This document shows positions 7,549-17,430 of a DNA stretch of 36,957 nt, one piece after another (position 1 is the first letter of the stretch; the number at the start of each line of letters is the position of its first letter). The stretch spans positions 1 through 36,957 of the forward strand of contig JADGNO010000143.1 of NCBI GenBank assembly GCA_017883405.1, in the 5' to 3' direction. The stretch comes from Occallatibacter sp. (lineage in GTDB: Bacteria; Acidobacteriota; Terriglobia; Terriglobales; Acidobacteriaceae). Below the pieces are notes generated by a model that did no database searches, was not told where the DNA came from, and saw nothing but the letters and a program-made list of their open reading frames with translations. The position numbers and the translations under genes are program-made.

Positions 7549-8376
7549 ATGACAACAGCAACGTCTCCGACGCTGCTCGTATTGGCCGCCGGCATGGGCA
7601 GCCGCTACGGTGGTCTTAAGCAAATTGAGCCGGTTGGCCCCAGCGGCGAAGCGATCATCGACTACTCGGTTTACGATGCCCTGCGCGCGGGATTCGGCAA
7701 GCTCGTTTTTGTCATTCGCAAAGACATTGAGCAAGCGTTCAAGGAGTTTGTTGGTGCGCGCTTTGAAAAGCACATTCCCGTTGAGTATGCGTATCAGGAA
7801 CTCGACAATATCCCTAACGGATTCAAAGTTCCCGCGGGACGCACCAAGCCATGGGGAACAACGCAGGCCGTGCTGATGACAGAAGGCATGATTAAAGAGC
7901 CCTTCGCCATGATTAACGCCGACGACTTCTACGGTGCGGAAAGCTATCGCGTGCTGGCGGAACACCTGAAGTCCGGCTCAGCCGATTACGCCATGGTGGG
8001 TTTTGTGCTGCGCAATACGCTGTCTGATTTCGGCACTGTGGCTCGCGGCGTATGCCAGGTGAATGACGCCGGCTACTTGACGGGAATCCGGGAAATGACG
8101 GCAATTGCACATGATGGCGACCACGCTAAAGACACCGACGCCGAGGGCAAGGTGACGACGCTGACCGGTGATGAGCCCGTCTCAATGAACTACTGGGGAT
8201 TTACGCCCAAGGTCTTCGGACAACTGCGCGAGTACTTCGTAAGGTTTCTGCAACAGAACGGTTCCGACCTGAAGAAAGAGTGCTACATTCCAAACACGGT
8301 GAACGACATTATTGTTGCCGGACAGGGCAAGGTAAAGGTGCTCAAGAGCAACGATCCGTGGTTTGGCGTCACCTAG
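7549..8376 (+). CDS. Sugar-1-phosphate nucleotidyltransferase, cut short by an in-frame TAG
   Basis: 275 residues to TAG 8374-8376. The N-terminus is a nucleotidyltransferase P-loop-like motif, LVLAAGMGSRYGGLKQ (9-24), followed by PFAMINADDFYG with the metal-binding aspartates and by SMNYWGFTP. It should join NTP and a sugar-1-phosphate to give a nucleotide sugar. After the TAG the same frame stays open for 26 codons (REDHSHVVENIQRLVKERKY and PEKLWP) to a TGA at 8455-8457 that overlaps the kinase start in an ATGA arrangement. The natural protein is therefore almost certainly 302 residues with Tyr or similar at codon 276. The loss may be a real nonsense mutation or a sequence error. The active-site part is intact, so a shortened enzyme may still work. 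Confidence 0.85.
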   Translation: MTTATSPTLLVLAAGMGSRYGGLKQIEPVGPSGEAIIDYSVYDALRAGFGKLVFVIRKDIEQAFKEFVGARFEKHIPVEYAYQELDNIPNGFKVPAGRTKPWGTTQAVLMTEGMIKEPFAMINADDFYGAESYRVLAEHLKSGSADYAMVGFVLRNTLSDFGTVARGVCQVNDAGYLTGIREMTAIAHDGDHAKDTDAEGKVTTLTGDEPVSMNYWGFTPKVFGQLREYFVRFLQQNGSDLKKECYIPNTVNDIIVAGQGKVKVLKSNDPWFGVT

Positions 8377-8457
8377 CGCGAAGATCATTCCCACGTCGTC
8401 GAGAACATTCAGCGGCTGGTGAAGGAAAGAAAATACCCCGAAAAACTGTGGCCATGA
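8374..8457 (+). other. Orphaned C-terminal 26 codons of the nucleotidyltransferase
   Basis: In frame with the gene starting at 7549, this piece runs from the TAG at 8374-8376 to the TGA at 8455-8457. It encodes a charged amphipathic helix (VVENIQRLVKERKYPEKLWP). The fact that its TGA overlaps the next start codon, as in many tight operons, shows that it used to be or still is part of the upstream gene. Confidence 0.8.
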
Positions 8458-9542
8458 GCAAGGCAGATCGCGTGGGTGCGGCGGCGCGCCAGTTTGAGAT
8501 CGATGGTGAGTTCGTTGGAGCGCAGCCATTTGGAAGCGGCCACATCAACGACACCTATCGCGTGGCATTTCAGAGGGACGGCAAGCCCTTCTCTCACATT
8601 CTGCAAAAAATCAATCGCAATATTTTCAAGAATCCTGACGCGCTGATGGAGAACATTCAGCGCGTCACTGCGCATTTGGGCTCCCAGGTTATGGACGAGC
8701 CGGACCGCAATCGCCGTGCTCTGCGGCTGATTCCTACGCGCAGCGGTAAAGCGTGGCTGGCTGACGAAGATGGCGATTATTGGCGCGCATACTATTACAT
8801 CTCCGGCGCACGTACCTACGACGCAGTTGAAAACACAGATCAGGCATTCCAGGCAGCCCGGGCCTTTGGGCGTTTTCAGGAACTGCTTGCCGTTCTACCG
8901 GCTCCGCGCCTGCACGACACGATTCCCGATTTTCACAACACGCCTAAAAGATTTGTGGCTCTGCTGGCGGCAGTTTCCGCGGATACTGCCGGACGCGCAA
9001 TGCTCGCCAAACCGGAGATTGAGTTTGCGCTCCAGCGTGAGCCGATTGCGAGTGTTCTGTTGAACGCAAATCTTCCCGAGCGCGTAACGCACAATGACAC
9101 AAAGTTCAACAACGTGATGCTGGATGACATTACCGGCGAAGGCATCTGCGTTGTGGACCTCGATACGGTCATGCCGGGACTGGCTCCTTACGATTTTGGC
9201 GACATGGTGCGCACCACAACCAGCCCAGCCGAAGAAGACGAGCGGGACCTGTCAAAAGTCACAATGCAGTTCCCCATGTTTGAGGCGCTTGTGCGCGGCT
9301 ACCTGAGTTCGGCAGGCGGCTTTCTGACGAAAGACGAACGAAAGCTTCTGGCGTTCTCAAGCAAGCTCATCACTTTCGAAATCGGCATTCGCTTTCTTAC
9401 AGATCATCTCTGCGGCGACACCTACTTCAAGATTCATCGGGAAGGGCACAATCTGGACCGCTGCCGCGCGCAGTTCAAGCTGCTGGAATCGATCGAACAG
9501 CAGGAAGAGCGCATGGAGCGGCTGGTCGATTCGCTGAGCTAG
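8454..9542 (+). CDS. NahK-like sugar-1-kinase (aminoglycoside phosphotransferase fold)
   Basis: 362 residues from ATG 8454; 58 codons upstream are open but lie inside the nucleotidyltransferase tail and are rejected. The N-lobe has FGSGHINDTYRV. The catalytic loop is VTHNDTKFNN with His213 and Asp215, followed by CVVDLDTVMPGLAPYDFGDMVR, the metal-binding part. HNDTK, the DLDTxMPG motif and the length are what I recall for N-acetylhexosamine 1-kinase, which makes sugar-1-phosphate in a salvage route. The upstream overlapping nucleotidyltransferase would then activate the product to a nucleotide sugar, so the pair makes a complete two-step salvage pathway. The actual sugar is not known. Less likely, it is an unrelated choline-kinase-like enzyme. 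Confidence 0.85.
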   Translation: MSKADRVGAAARQFEIDGEFVGAQPFGSGHINDTYRVAFQRDGKPFSHILQKINRNIFKNPDALMENIQRVTAHLGSQVMDEPDRNRRALRLIPTRSGKAWLADEDGDYWRAYYYISGARTYDAVENTDQAFQAARAFGRFQELLAVLPAPRLHDTIPDFHNTPKRFVALLAAVSADTAGRAMLAKPEIEFALQREPIASVLLNANLPERVTHNDTKFNNVMLDDITGEGICVVDLDTVMPGLAPYDFGDMVRTTTSPAEEDERDLSKVTMQFPMFEALVRGYLSSAGGFLTKDERKLLAFSSKLITFEIGIRFLTDHLCGDTYFKIHREGHNLDRCRAQFKLLESIEQQEERMERLVDSLS

Positions 9543-9679
9543 AAGCTAAACGCCGCACCCGCGAAAAAGACGCCGGCTTCCAGCCCTGGCATGGTGCAAG
9601 TTATCCATCATCTGAAGTATGGTAGGAGCGAGACACTCGGTACAATCCGGACCGATTGTGAGGTTTTGATCGCGCTCCC

Positions 9680-12600
9680 ATGCGTCGAATTCACGCCGGT
9701 AAATTAGTTTCGGAGGCTCACGCACTGTGCCGTTCGATGCGGCGGTGGCAGAGATCGCTGGCGCTCATTTTCTGCGGCGCAGCGTTGCTCGGCAACTCAT
9801 TTACGAGCTGGGCACTCGATTCTTCCACGGCTCTTACCAGCTATGCGCGCCAAACGTGGGTAATGGAAAACGGGTTGCCGCAGAACACTGTGACGGCGCT
9901 GCTGCAAACTCAGGATGGATTTATCTGGCTTGGCACCGAGGCAGGCCTGGTGCGGTTTGACGGCAACAGCTTTCAGGTTTACGACCGCAACTCCGAAGCG
10001 GCCATGCCTGGCAACGACATCTGCTGCCTGTTGGAGGGGCCTAACGGGGCGCTATGGGTGGGCACCAGCGAAGGCCTGGCGCGCGGGCAGCAAGGCAAGT
10101 TCCGCGCTTACTCCATGCGCGACGGGCTGCCGAGCAACGGCATTCGCGCACTCGCGAGAACAAGTGATGGCCAGTTGCTGGCTTACACCGACCAAGGAAC
10201 TGCGCGGCTGAGCGGTGACAAGTTCGTGACGCAAGCGGCAGGGAGCTCAGGAGCTAACCTTCCCGGCACTGTTGCAACCAGCGGCAGTGGCGCCATCTGG
10301 ATGGGAAGCCCGATGAGCCCTGAGGCAGCGGCCAGCTTGTGGAAACGCATCGACGAACAAGCGGGGCTGCAAAAAGAGTCGGTCGAGTTCAATACAGTTC
10401 TCGGACCTGATCAACGCGTATTTGCAAGCAGAAACTTGCTTGTAGTCACACACGGCGATCGAGTTATCACGCAACTGCGCGCCGGCAAGGAGCTGCCCGG
10501 CAGCCGCATTCAGACGCTGCTCGTTGACCGGCAGAACGCACTGTGGATCGGCACGAACCGCGGACTTGCCCGCCTAGTCGCCGGCAAGCTTCAGGCATTT
10601 CCTGCGACTGACTTGCTGGGCAGTGAGTCTGTGCTGTCGCTGCTTGAAGATCGCGAAGGCAATCTATGGGTTGGCAGCGAGTCAGGCGGACTGCACATTC
10701 TTCGCGACCAGCGATTTAAAACGATTGGCACACGCGAGGGGTTGAACTCCGATTCGATTACGGCCATTGTGGAAGATCACGCCGCGAATCTATGGATTGG
10801 TACGCAGGGCGCTGGCCTGAACGTGATTCCAAGCGGCGGCATGGCCGCCGGTAAGGTGCGCACATTCACTTTGCAAAACGGCCTGATGAGCGACGTAATT
10901 CTTGCGCTTGCTGCTGCGCCGAACGGCGACTTATGGGTGGGCACGCCGGACGGCTTGAATCGCATACGCGGCAATCGCGTGGATGCAATTACGTCGGCCG
11001 AAGGATTGCCTGACGACTTTATACGGTCGCTCCTGGTCGACACCGACGGGTCGTTGTGGATTGGAACGCGGCGTGGTCTTGTGCATTGGAATGGTGCGGC
11101 AGATTTGCATACGCAGACCGGGATGCAGGTGCTGACGCAGGCGAATGGGCTGGGCAGCAACACCGTGGGCGCGCTGGAGCGCGATGCGAAAGGCGATTTG
11201 TGGGTGGCGACTTTTGCGGGGCTGTCGCGTTTGCACAACGGCCAGATTACAAACTTCACAACTGCAAACGGACTTTCGAGCAATGTACTGACGGCGCTGT
11301 TGCCGCGCAACGACGGCGCACTGCTGATCGGAACGCAGGATCACGGCCTGAACATCTGGGACGGCGGGAAGTTTACACCCGTGACGGGTGCGGGCCTGGA
11401 TCAGGTTACGATCCATGCGATTCTCGACGACCGGAATGGCCACCTGTGGTTCGCAACTGACAGCGGAATTGCGCGCTGCGATTGCGTCGATGCGAAGCAG
11501 GGCCTTTCGCATTGGATTGAATTCGGCACCGCCGATGGGTTACGCAGCAGAGAGACGACGGCCAACAGTCATCCTTCAGCGGTTCGAACTGCAGACGGGC
11601 ACCTCTGGTTTGCGACACCGCGCGGAGTGGTGGAGGTGGACCCGCTGCATTTCCCGGTCAACACTGTGGCGCCGCCGGTTGTGGTGGAGCGCTTTGCGGT
11701 GGACGACCGGGATATGAAGGATCTCGACCATCCGGCAGGGACCGGCTCCGGGCCTCAGATCTCCGCTGGCCACGTTCACTTTCAATTCGAATACGCCGGA
11801 CTGAGCTTTACCGCTCCGCTCAAAGTGCGCTATCGCTATCGGCTTGAGGGTTTTGACAACAACTGGACCGATGCGGGTGCGCGCCGAACCGCCTACTACA
11901 CGAACATTCCACCGGGACGCTACACGTTTCGCGTGCAGGCAGCGAACAACGACGGCCTTTGGAACACTACCGGCGCGTCCTTTTCGTTTGAACTGCGGCC
12001 CCACTTCTACCAGACCATATGGTTTTATCTGCTGCTTTTGACAGCAGTGGCACTGGTTATATTTCTGCTTTTGAAGCGGCGGTTGCGGCTGGCCGAGCGC
12101 GAGTTCCAGGCCGTGCTTGGCGAGCGCAGCAGGATTGCGCGCGAAATTCACGACACACTGGCGCAGGGCTACGTGGGCATTTCAGTGCAGCTTGAGATGC
12201 TGTCGGAATTGCTGCGTCAGCAAAAGGTTGACGCAGCAGCAAAGCAGTTGGATGTCACGCGCGGCTACGTGCGCGAGGGACTGTCGGACGCGCGACAATC
12301 CATCTGGGCGTTGCGCACGCAGGATTCTGGCGAGACTACGTTGCCGGTGAAAATCGGACGACTAGCGGAGTCGGCCGGGGGTGGCGCTCTGACGTCGCAG
12401 TTCAATGTGTTTGGCGCCTATCGCCCGCTGGATGCGGAGAAAGAACGCGAAATACTGCGCATCGCCCAGGAAGCCATCCATAATGTGAAGAAGCACTCCG
12501 GGGCCAGCGAGCTTTCGGTACACCTGAGGTATGATCCGGCCATGGTGGAGCTTGAAGTTCGTGATGATGGCGTTGGTGGAGCACGGGATCGAAAGGCATC

Positions 12601-12760
12601 CACACTCCACGGCGGCTTTGGAATGACGGGAATGCGCGAGCGGGCGGCCACTCTTGGCGGTAAGCTCGAAGTGACGAGCATTGAGGGTGAGGGAACGACC
12701 GTGCGTTTGCGGGTTCCGGCGCCGGGAGATATGCGCGAGCAGTCTGGAGAGATCAAGTGA
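9680..12760 (+). CDS. Hybrid-type periplasmic propeller sensor histidine kinase (Y_Y_Y, HisKA_3)
   Basis: 1026 residues from ATG 9680; ATG 9737 (MRRWQRSLALIFCGAALLG) gives a cleaner signal peptide and is equally possible. Residues about 50-680 hold many two-component-regulator propeller repeats (LWIGTNRGLARL, LWVGSESGGLHIL, LWIGTQGAGLNVI). A Y_Y_Y domain follows (VRYRYRLEGFDNNW to YTFRVQAANNDG), then one membrane helix (IWFYLLLLTAVALVIFLLL). The cytoplasmic part has a HisKA_3 box, SRIAREIHDTLAQGYVG, with phospho-acceptor His824, and a HATPase_c domain (EAIHNVKKHS, DDGVGG, GGFGMTGMRERA). There is no receiver domain despite the size. It overlaps the response regulator by four bases (GTGA), so the two are partners. 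The ligand is unknown; such sensors often detect carbohydrates. Confidence 0.93.
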   Translation: MRRIHAGKLVSEAHALCRSMRRWQRSLALIFCGAALLGNSFTSWALDSSTALTSYARQTWVMENGLPQNTVTALLQTQDGFIWLGTEAGLVRFDGNSFQVYDRNSEAAMPGNDICCLLEGPNGALWVGTSEGLARGQQGKFRAYSMRDGLPSNGIRALARTSDGQLLAYTDQGTARLSGDKFVTQAAGSSGANLPGTVATSGSGAIWMGSPMSPEAAASLWKRIDEQAGLQKESVEFNTVLGPDQRVFASRNLLVVTHGDRVITQLRAGKELPGSRIQTLLVDRQNALWIGTNRGLARLVAGKLQAFPATDLLGSESVLSLLEDREGNLWVGSESGGLHILRDQRFKTIGTREGLNSDSITAIVEDHAANLWIGTQGAGLNVIPSGGMAAGKVRTFTLQNGLMSDVILALAAAPNGDLWVGTPDGLNRIRGNRVDAITSAEGLPDDFIRSLLVDTDGSLWIGTRRGLVHWNGAADLHTQTGMQVLTQANGLGSNTVGALERDAKGDLWVATFAGLSRLHNGQITNFTTANGLSSNVLTALLPRNDGALLIGTQDHGLNIWDGGKFTPVTGAGLDQVTIHAILDDRNGHLWFATDSGIARCDCVDAKQGLSHWIEFGTADGLRSRETTANSHPSAVRTADGHLWFATPRGVVEVDPLHFPVNTVAPPVVVERFAVDDRDMKDLDHPAGTGSGPQISAGHVHFQFEYAGLSFTAPLKVRYRYRLEGFDNNWTDAGARRTAYYTNIPPGRYTFRVQAANNDGLWNTTGASFSFELRPHFYQTIWFYLLLLTAVALVIFLLLKRRLRLAEREFQAVLGERSRIAREIHDTLAQGYVGISVQLEMLSELLRQQKVDAAAKQLDVTRGYVREGLSDARQSIWALRTQDSGETTLPVKIGRLAESAGGGALTSQFNVFGAYRPLDAEKEREILRIAQEAIHNVKKHSGASELSVHLRYDPAMVELEVRDDGVGGARDRKASTLHGGFGMTGMRERAATLGGKLEVTSIEGEGTTVRLRVPAPGDMREQSGEIK

Positions 12761-13407
12761 CGAAAGAAGCAATTCGCGTACTGATCGTTGAAGACCATAA
12801 CGTGGTGCGGCAGGGACTGGTAGCGTTGATCAACCTGGCTGAAGGCATTCAGGTGGTGGGCGAAGCCGGCGATGGCGTTGAGGCGATCGCACAGTTTCGC
12901 AAGTTGCAGCCGGACGTAACGCTGGTGGATCTCCGCTTGCCCAAACTAGGCGGCGTGGATGTGATTCAACGCGTGCGCTCGGAGACACCGCAGGCGCGAT
13001 TTGTTGTGCTGACCACATACGATGGCGATGAGGATATCTATCGCGCGCTTAAGAGCGGAGCCAAGGCTTATCTGCTGAAGGGCATGACCTCCGACGAGTT
13101 GATCACGACGATTCGCGAAGTTGCCATGGGCCGGTCGCACATTCCTGCCGCCATTGCGGAACGACTTGCCGAGCGCATGGGGACTGAAGATTTGACTCCG
13201 CGTGAAGCGGATGTGCTTGAACAGATTGTGCACGGCAAGAGCAACAAAGAGATCGCGACCGAGTTGGATATATCAGAGGCAACGGTGAAGACGCACATCA
13301 ATAGTCTGCTCGGCAAGCTGGGCGTTACGGACAGGACACAGGCCGCAACCGCCGCCATTCGGCGCGGTCTTGTGCCGTTTGAGTCGTTGAGAAAGCCTAC
13401 GCAATGA
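12757..13407 (+). CDS. NarL/FixJ-type response regulator
   Basis: 216 residues starting at GTG 12757, overlapping the kinase stop (GTGA). The receiver domain has the acidic pair in VEDH, the phosphorylation site Asp58 (VTLVDLRLP), the conserved TT switch (VVLTTYD) and Lys in LLKG. The C-terminal LuxR-type helix-turn-helix is DLTPREADVLEQIVHGKSNKE, followed by SEATVKTHINSLLGKLGV. It is the cognate regulator of the propeller kinase. The targets are not visible, but the overlapping downstream gene is made from the same message. Confidence 0.95.
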   Translation: MTKEAIRVLIVEDHNVVRQGLVALINLAEGIQVVGEAGDGVEAIAQFRKLQPDVTLVDLRLPKLGGVDVIQRVRSETPQARFVVLTTYDGDEDIYRALKSGAKAYLLKGMTSDELITTIREVAMGRSHIPAAIAERLAERMGTEDLTPREADVLEQIVHGKSNKEIATELDISEATVKTHINSLLGKLGVTDRTQAATAAIRRGLVPFESLRKPTQ

Positions 13408-13943
13408 AGGGCCTGAAATCCATGAGTAAGACGATCCTTCTTTCCGCAGCCTTGCTGCCGTTGGCTTGTCTGCCCGTGATGGCTCAGAAAGCGGCGTGGC
13501 GACAGGCTACGGACGCCGAGCTGGCCTCCGTGTTGCCTTCGCGCGCGCATGTTGAAAGCGAACACATCGAGACCGAGATGCGCACCGCCTCAGGAATTGT
13601 GAACGGGCAGGGCCACTATTTTGCAGGAGTGGTGCTGCTGACGGCAGGTTATTCGGCGGAGGGAAAGTACTCGCATTACCTGGTTGTGCAAGTACCGTTG
13701 CGGGTGGGCGGAGTGGCGCTGAAGCCGGGCAGGTACGTCTTCGGGTGGACTCGTTCCAATACCCAGGAAGTGCTGCACGTGCATTTCAACGTGGCGGAAA
13801 CTGGTGAGCAGGTGGGCGCCACGGACGCCCATTGGATTCCGAAACCGACGCGCATTTCGAGCCTGCGCATCTGGCCGCCGGGCGAGAACGCGATGATCCA
13901 GATTGGCCGGTTTGGAATCCCTTACAAGCTTGGCGCCGATTGA
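13404..13943 (+). CDS. Small exported protein of unknown function
   Basis: 179 residues from ATG 13404, which overlaps the regulator stop (ATGA); ATG 13422 is possible and follows a GAAGGG. The signal peptide core is ILLSAALLPLACLPVMA. The mature protein has no motif I recognise. It looks beta-rich (YSHYLVVQVPLRVGGVALKP, then GRYVFGWTRSNTQEVLHVHF) and contains no cysteine after the signal. The theme KPGRYVFGW resembles small exported proteins near acidobacterial regulators, but this is an impression only. Translational coupling to a two-component system suggests an accessory or output protein. Confidence 0.75.
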   Translation: MKGLKSMSKTILLSAALLPLACLPVMAQKAAWRQATDAELASVLPSRAHVESEHIETEMRTASGIVNGQGHYFAGVVLLTAGYSAEGKYSHYLVVQVPLRVGGVALKPGRYVFGWTRSNTQEVLHVHFNVAETGEQVGATDAHWIPKPTRISSLRIWPPGENAMIQIGRFGIPYKLGAD

Positions 13944-13947
13944 CCGT

Positions 13948-14000
13948 ACGGTTCTCCACCTTTTGGTTGATATTGCTGGCTTAGATCGGTCGCCTATACT
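13948..14000 (+). promoter_or_regulatory. Inverted-repeat operator and promoter of the CRTAC1 gene
   Basis: Motif copy A at 13948-13970 contains TCTCCACCTTTTGGTTGA, an imperfect inverted repeat, nearly identical to copies at 27292 and 21065. Downstream lie TTGCTG at 13973-13978 and TATACT at 13995-14000, spaced 16 bases, a good sigma-70-like promoter. The gene starts at 14008, only seven bases past the -10 box, so the transcript would begin at or next to the start codon. No ribosome site is present, which agrees. Confidence 0.6.
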
Positions 14001-14007
14001 TGCCAAC

Positions 14008-15870
<1,863 letters not shown>

Positions 15871-15943
15871 AATTTCATGTTGTCTCTTACTGCTTTTGAG
15901 TCCGTTCGAGTAAATTCCACGCTGGGGACAGAGAGGGGAATGA

Positions 15944-16498
15944 ATGGACACGGGAACGCGCCAGTCAACTGAACCGCACAATCTCGCAGCATCGTTGCGC
16001 ACGTTTCATACGGAGACGGGCCGGTCCCTGCTCGATCTAGTGGACGAATCACCGATATTGCTCATCTTTCTTCGCCACTTTTCATGTGCCTTCTGCGCAC
16101 AGACTCTCGACCGCGTTTCACAGCGGCGGCAGCAGATTGAGGCAAAGCATGTGCAGCCTGTCTTTGTGCATCTGGGGTCGCCGGAACGGGCGAAACCTTA
16201 TTTCGATTACTACCATCTTTCCGATGTCGAAAGAATCAGCAACCCTGAGGCGACGCTTTATCAGCTTCCCGACTTTGCCTTGTCGCGCACTAACCCTTAT
16301 TTGCACTCGTTGACTCCGGCGGTCTTGATGGGCTGGTTCAAGGGTGCTCTGTTCAAGTATGGAATTGGCCTCATCAAGGAAGATGCGGAGCAGATGCCAG
16401 GCGTGTTTTTTCTGAAGGAGCGGAAGATCGTGCGCGCCTTTCGCCATCGAACAATTGCCGATGAGCCGGATTATTTGAAACTGGTTGGCGCGGGTTAA
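15944..16498 (+). CDS. Thioredoxin-fold AhpC/TSA-like (PRXL2-type) protein
   Basis: 184 residues, ATG 15944 with GAGAGGGG just upstream and no signal peptide. The key piece is LLIFLRHFSCAFC with a Cys48-x-x-Cys51 pair, then a thioredoxin-like beta strand (QPVFVHLGSPERAKPYF) and a C-terminal GVFFLKERKIVRAFRH. This layout matches the AhpC/TSA-like, SelL/PRXL2-type redoxins, cytoplasmic proteins that reduce peroxides or disulfides. The C-x-x-C pair is more thioredoxin-like than the single peroxidatic cysteine of classical peroxiredoxins. It stands alone between the CRTAC1 gene and a low-GC region. The physiological substrate is not evident. Confidence 0.85.
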   Translation: MDTGTRQSTEPHNLAASLRTFHTETGRSLLDLVDESPILLIFLRHFSCAFCAQTLDRVSQRRQQIEAKHVQPVFVHLGSPERAKPYFDYYHLSDVERISNPEATLYQLPDFALSRTNPYLHSLTPAVLMGWFKGALFKYGIGLIKEDAEQMPGVFFLKERKIVRAFRHRTIADEPDYLKLVGAG

Positions 16499-16631
16499 CA
16501 GGAAAGACGGCTGCGCAGTGAAAGGCTCAGAAGCTATCTGATCAAGAACTAGATGCCGGTCCAGAATAATCTCCGCGTCGTCGAACATCCACCCGCATTG
16601 CGGTCCAACACCCCGGCTCCCCTTCCGGCAC

Positions 16632-16668
16632 TGTCATCTTGAGGAGCGGAGCGAAGAAAGATCTGCGG
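16632..16668. repeat. Interspersed-repeat-like GAGGAGCGGAGCGAAG segment
   Basis: The stretch TGTCATCTTGAGGAGCGGAG, continued by CGAAGAAAGATCTGCG, closely matches, from memory, a short element scattered between genes in many bacteria (TGTCATCCTGAGCGAAGCGAAG). Only one copy lies in this window, so the call rests on recall. The surrounding 16499-16674 has no gene I can support. Confidence 0.4.
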
Positions 16669-16674
16669 TTGCTT

Positions 16675-16794
16675 CTAAATCTCGAAACCGCATTTGACGA
16701 AAATCAGGATTATTTCTGGATAGACGACATCCCAACCGCGACCTCGACGCATAAAAGGGTTATATAAGACGAGCAAGATTTGCACTGCACCCAT
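16675..16794 (-). CDS. Doubtful short membrane ORF
   Basis: From ATG 16792-16794 the minus strand encodes 39 residues (MGAVQILLVLYNPFMRRGRG, then WDVVYPEIILIFVKCGFEI). In frame it is open another 17 codons upstream (ending LTPTNTDKKLLAIVA), adding a membrane-helix-like start without a usual start codon. Composition is protein-like and hydrophobic, but there is no ribosome site. It may be a remnant of a longer membrane protein or chance. Confidence 0.25.
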   Translation of the reverse strand: MGAVQILLVLYNPFMRRGRGWDVVYPEIILIFVKCGFEI

Positions 16795-16872
16795 CGCGAC
16801 GATTGCCAGTAGCTTCTTGTCTGTATTCGTCGGAGTTAGTCGCTCTCACTATCGGAGCGGAAGAGACGAATA

Positions 16873-17094
16873 TCAAAAAACAAAAAGCCTCAGCAGCCAC
16901 CAAATCAAGAAAAGCCCGATGATTGCCACGGCAATGTGACCGATCCACTGGCCAGGCGTTTTGGGGTTTCCGAAGTTGAACACGTCGTAATGGTAGCATC
17001 CGTGCTGAAGGCAGAACCGCGACGAATTCGTGATTACGACGCAGCTCTTTGCGTTCCAGTCGTATGACCTCCCATCAGTAACCCCGCAGTACAC
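16873..17094 (-). CDS. Possible small Cys-containing membrane protein
   Basis: 73 residues from GTG 17092-17094. The N-terminal half has several Cys and Tyr residues (YCGV, KSCVV, RFCLQHGCYHYDVF); the C-terminus is a membrane helix (WIGHIAVAIIGLFLIWWLL) ending RLFVF. The frame is open 21 codons further up to a TAG just before 17158, again without ATG. A different frame (17034-17264) is open over the adjoining stretch, so the gene may be a frameshifted remnant. It has no good ribosome site, and base composition is lower in GC than its neighbours. The protein-like composition is the only support, and 17095-17337 has no other convincing gene. Confidence 0.35.
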   Translation of the reverse strand: MYCGVTDGRSYDWNAKSCVVITNSSRFCLQHGCYHYDVFNFGNPKTPGQWIGHIAVAIIGLFLIWWLLRLFVF

Positions 17095-17337
17095 AATTGC
17101 TTGACGTGTTGCTCGATGAGCAATTTCCCAATAAGCGACAATCTGACCGGAACCGTGGGACTAGTTTGCTTTTGTGGGTCTAATTCTCGTGATGGTGCGG
17201 TTTCGTGGATCCAGTCTCTACCGACTTTCAGAGAAACATTGCGGTATTCCCTGTTCGCGATCATCGTCGGTCGAGAACGCCGAAATTACTACGGCTCCAC
17301 TATTGCTGACGCCCAAAAACGCGGTACAGAACGTAAC

Positions 17338-17404
17338 AATCGGCAGATAAAAAGGGGCACATTTCAGTCGAAATGTGCCCCTTTTGCGATCGAAACTGCC
17401 GATT
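17338..17404 (-). terminator. Very strong composite hairpin terminator behind the TonB receptor
   Basis: Inner perfect 16-bp stem: AAAAGGGGCACATTTC (17350-17365), loop AGTC, and its complement (17370-17385). An outer perfect 9-bp arm AATCGGCAG (17338-17346) pairs with CTGCCGATT (17396-17404) across short unpaired stretches. On the minus strand the stem ends in TTTTTAT, a proper rho-independent tail, 26 bases after the receptor stop. Since the flanks are A- and T-rich it may also work on the plus strand. Confidence 0.9.
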
Positions 17405-17430
17405 TCTGACCAATCAAAAACTGCCTGCCT

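Noticed and set aside
7351..7965. Minus-strand frame of 204 residues
   Set aside because: It overlaps the nucleotidyltransferase in antisense and has no coding support of its own.
8374..8376. TAG as pyrrolysine or another recoded codon
   Set aside because: No recoding genes are seen and the position fits a simple Tyr-to-stop change; error or nonsense mutation is simpler.
9680..12760. Single-chain hybrid two-component protein with receiver and DNA-binding domain
   Set aside because: The chain ends after the ATPase domain; the receiver is a separate overlapping gene.
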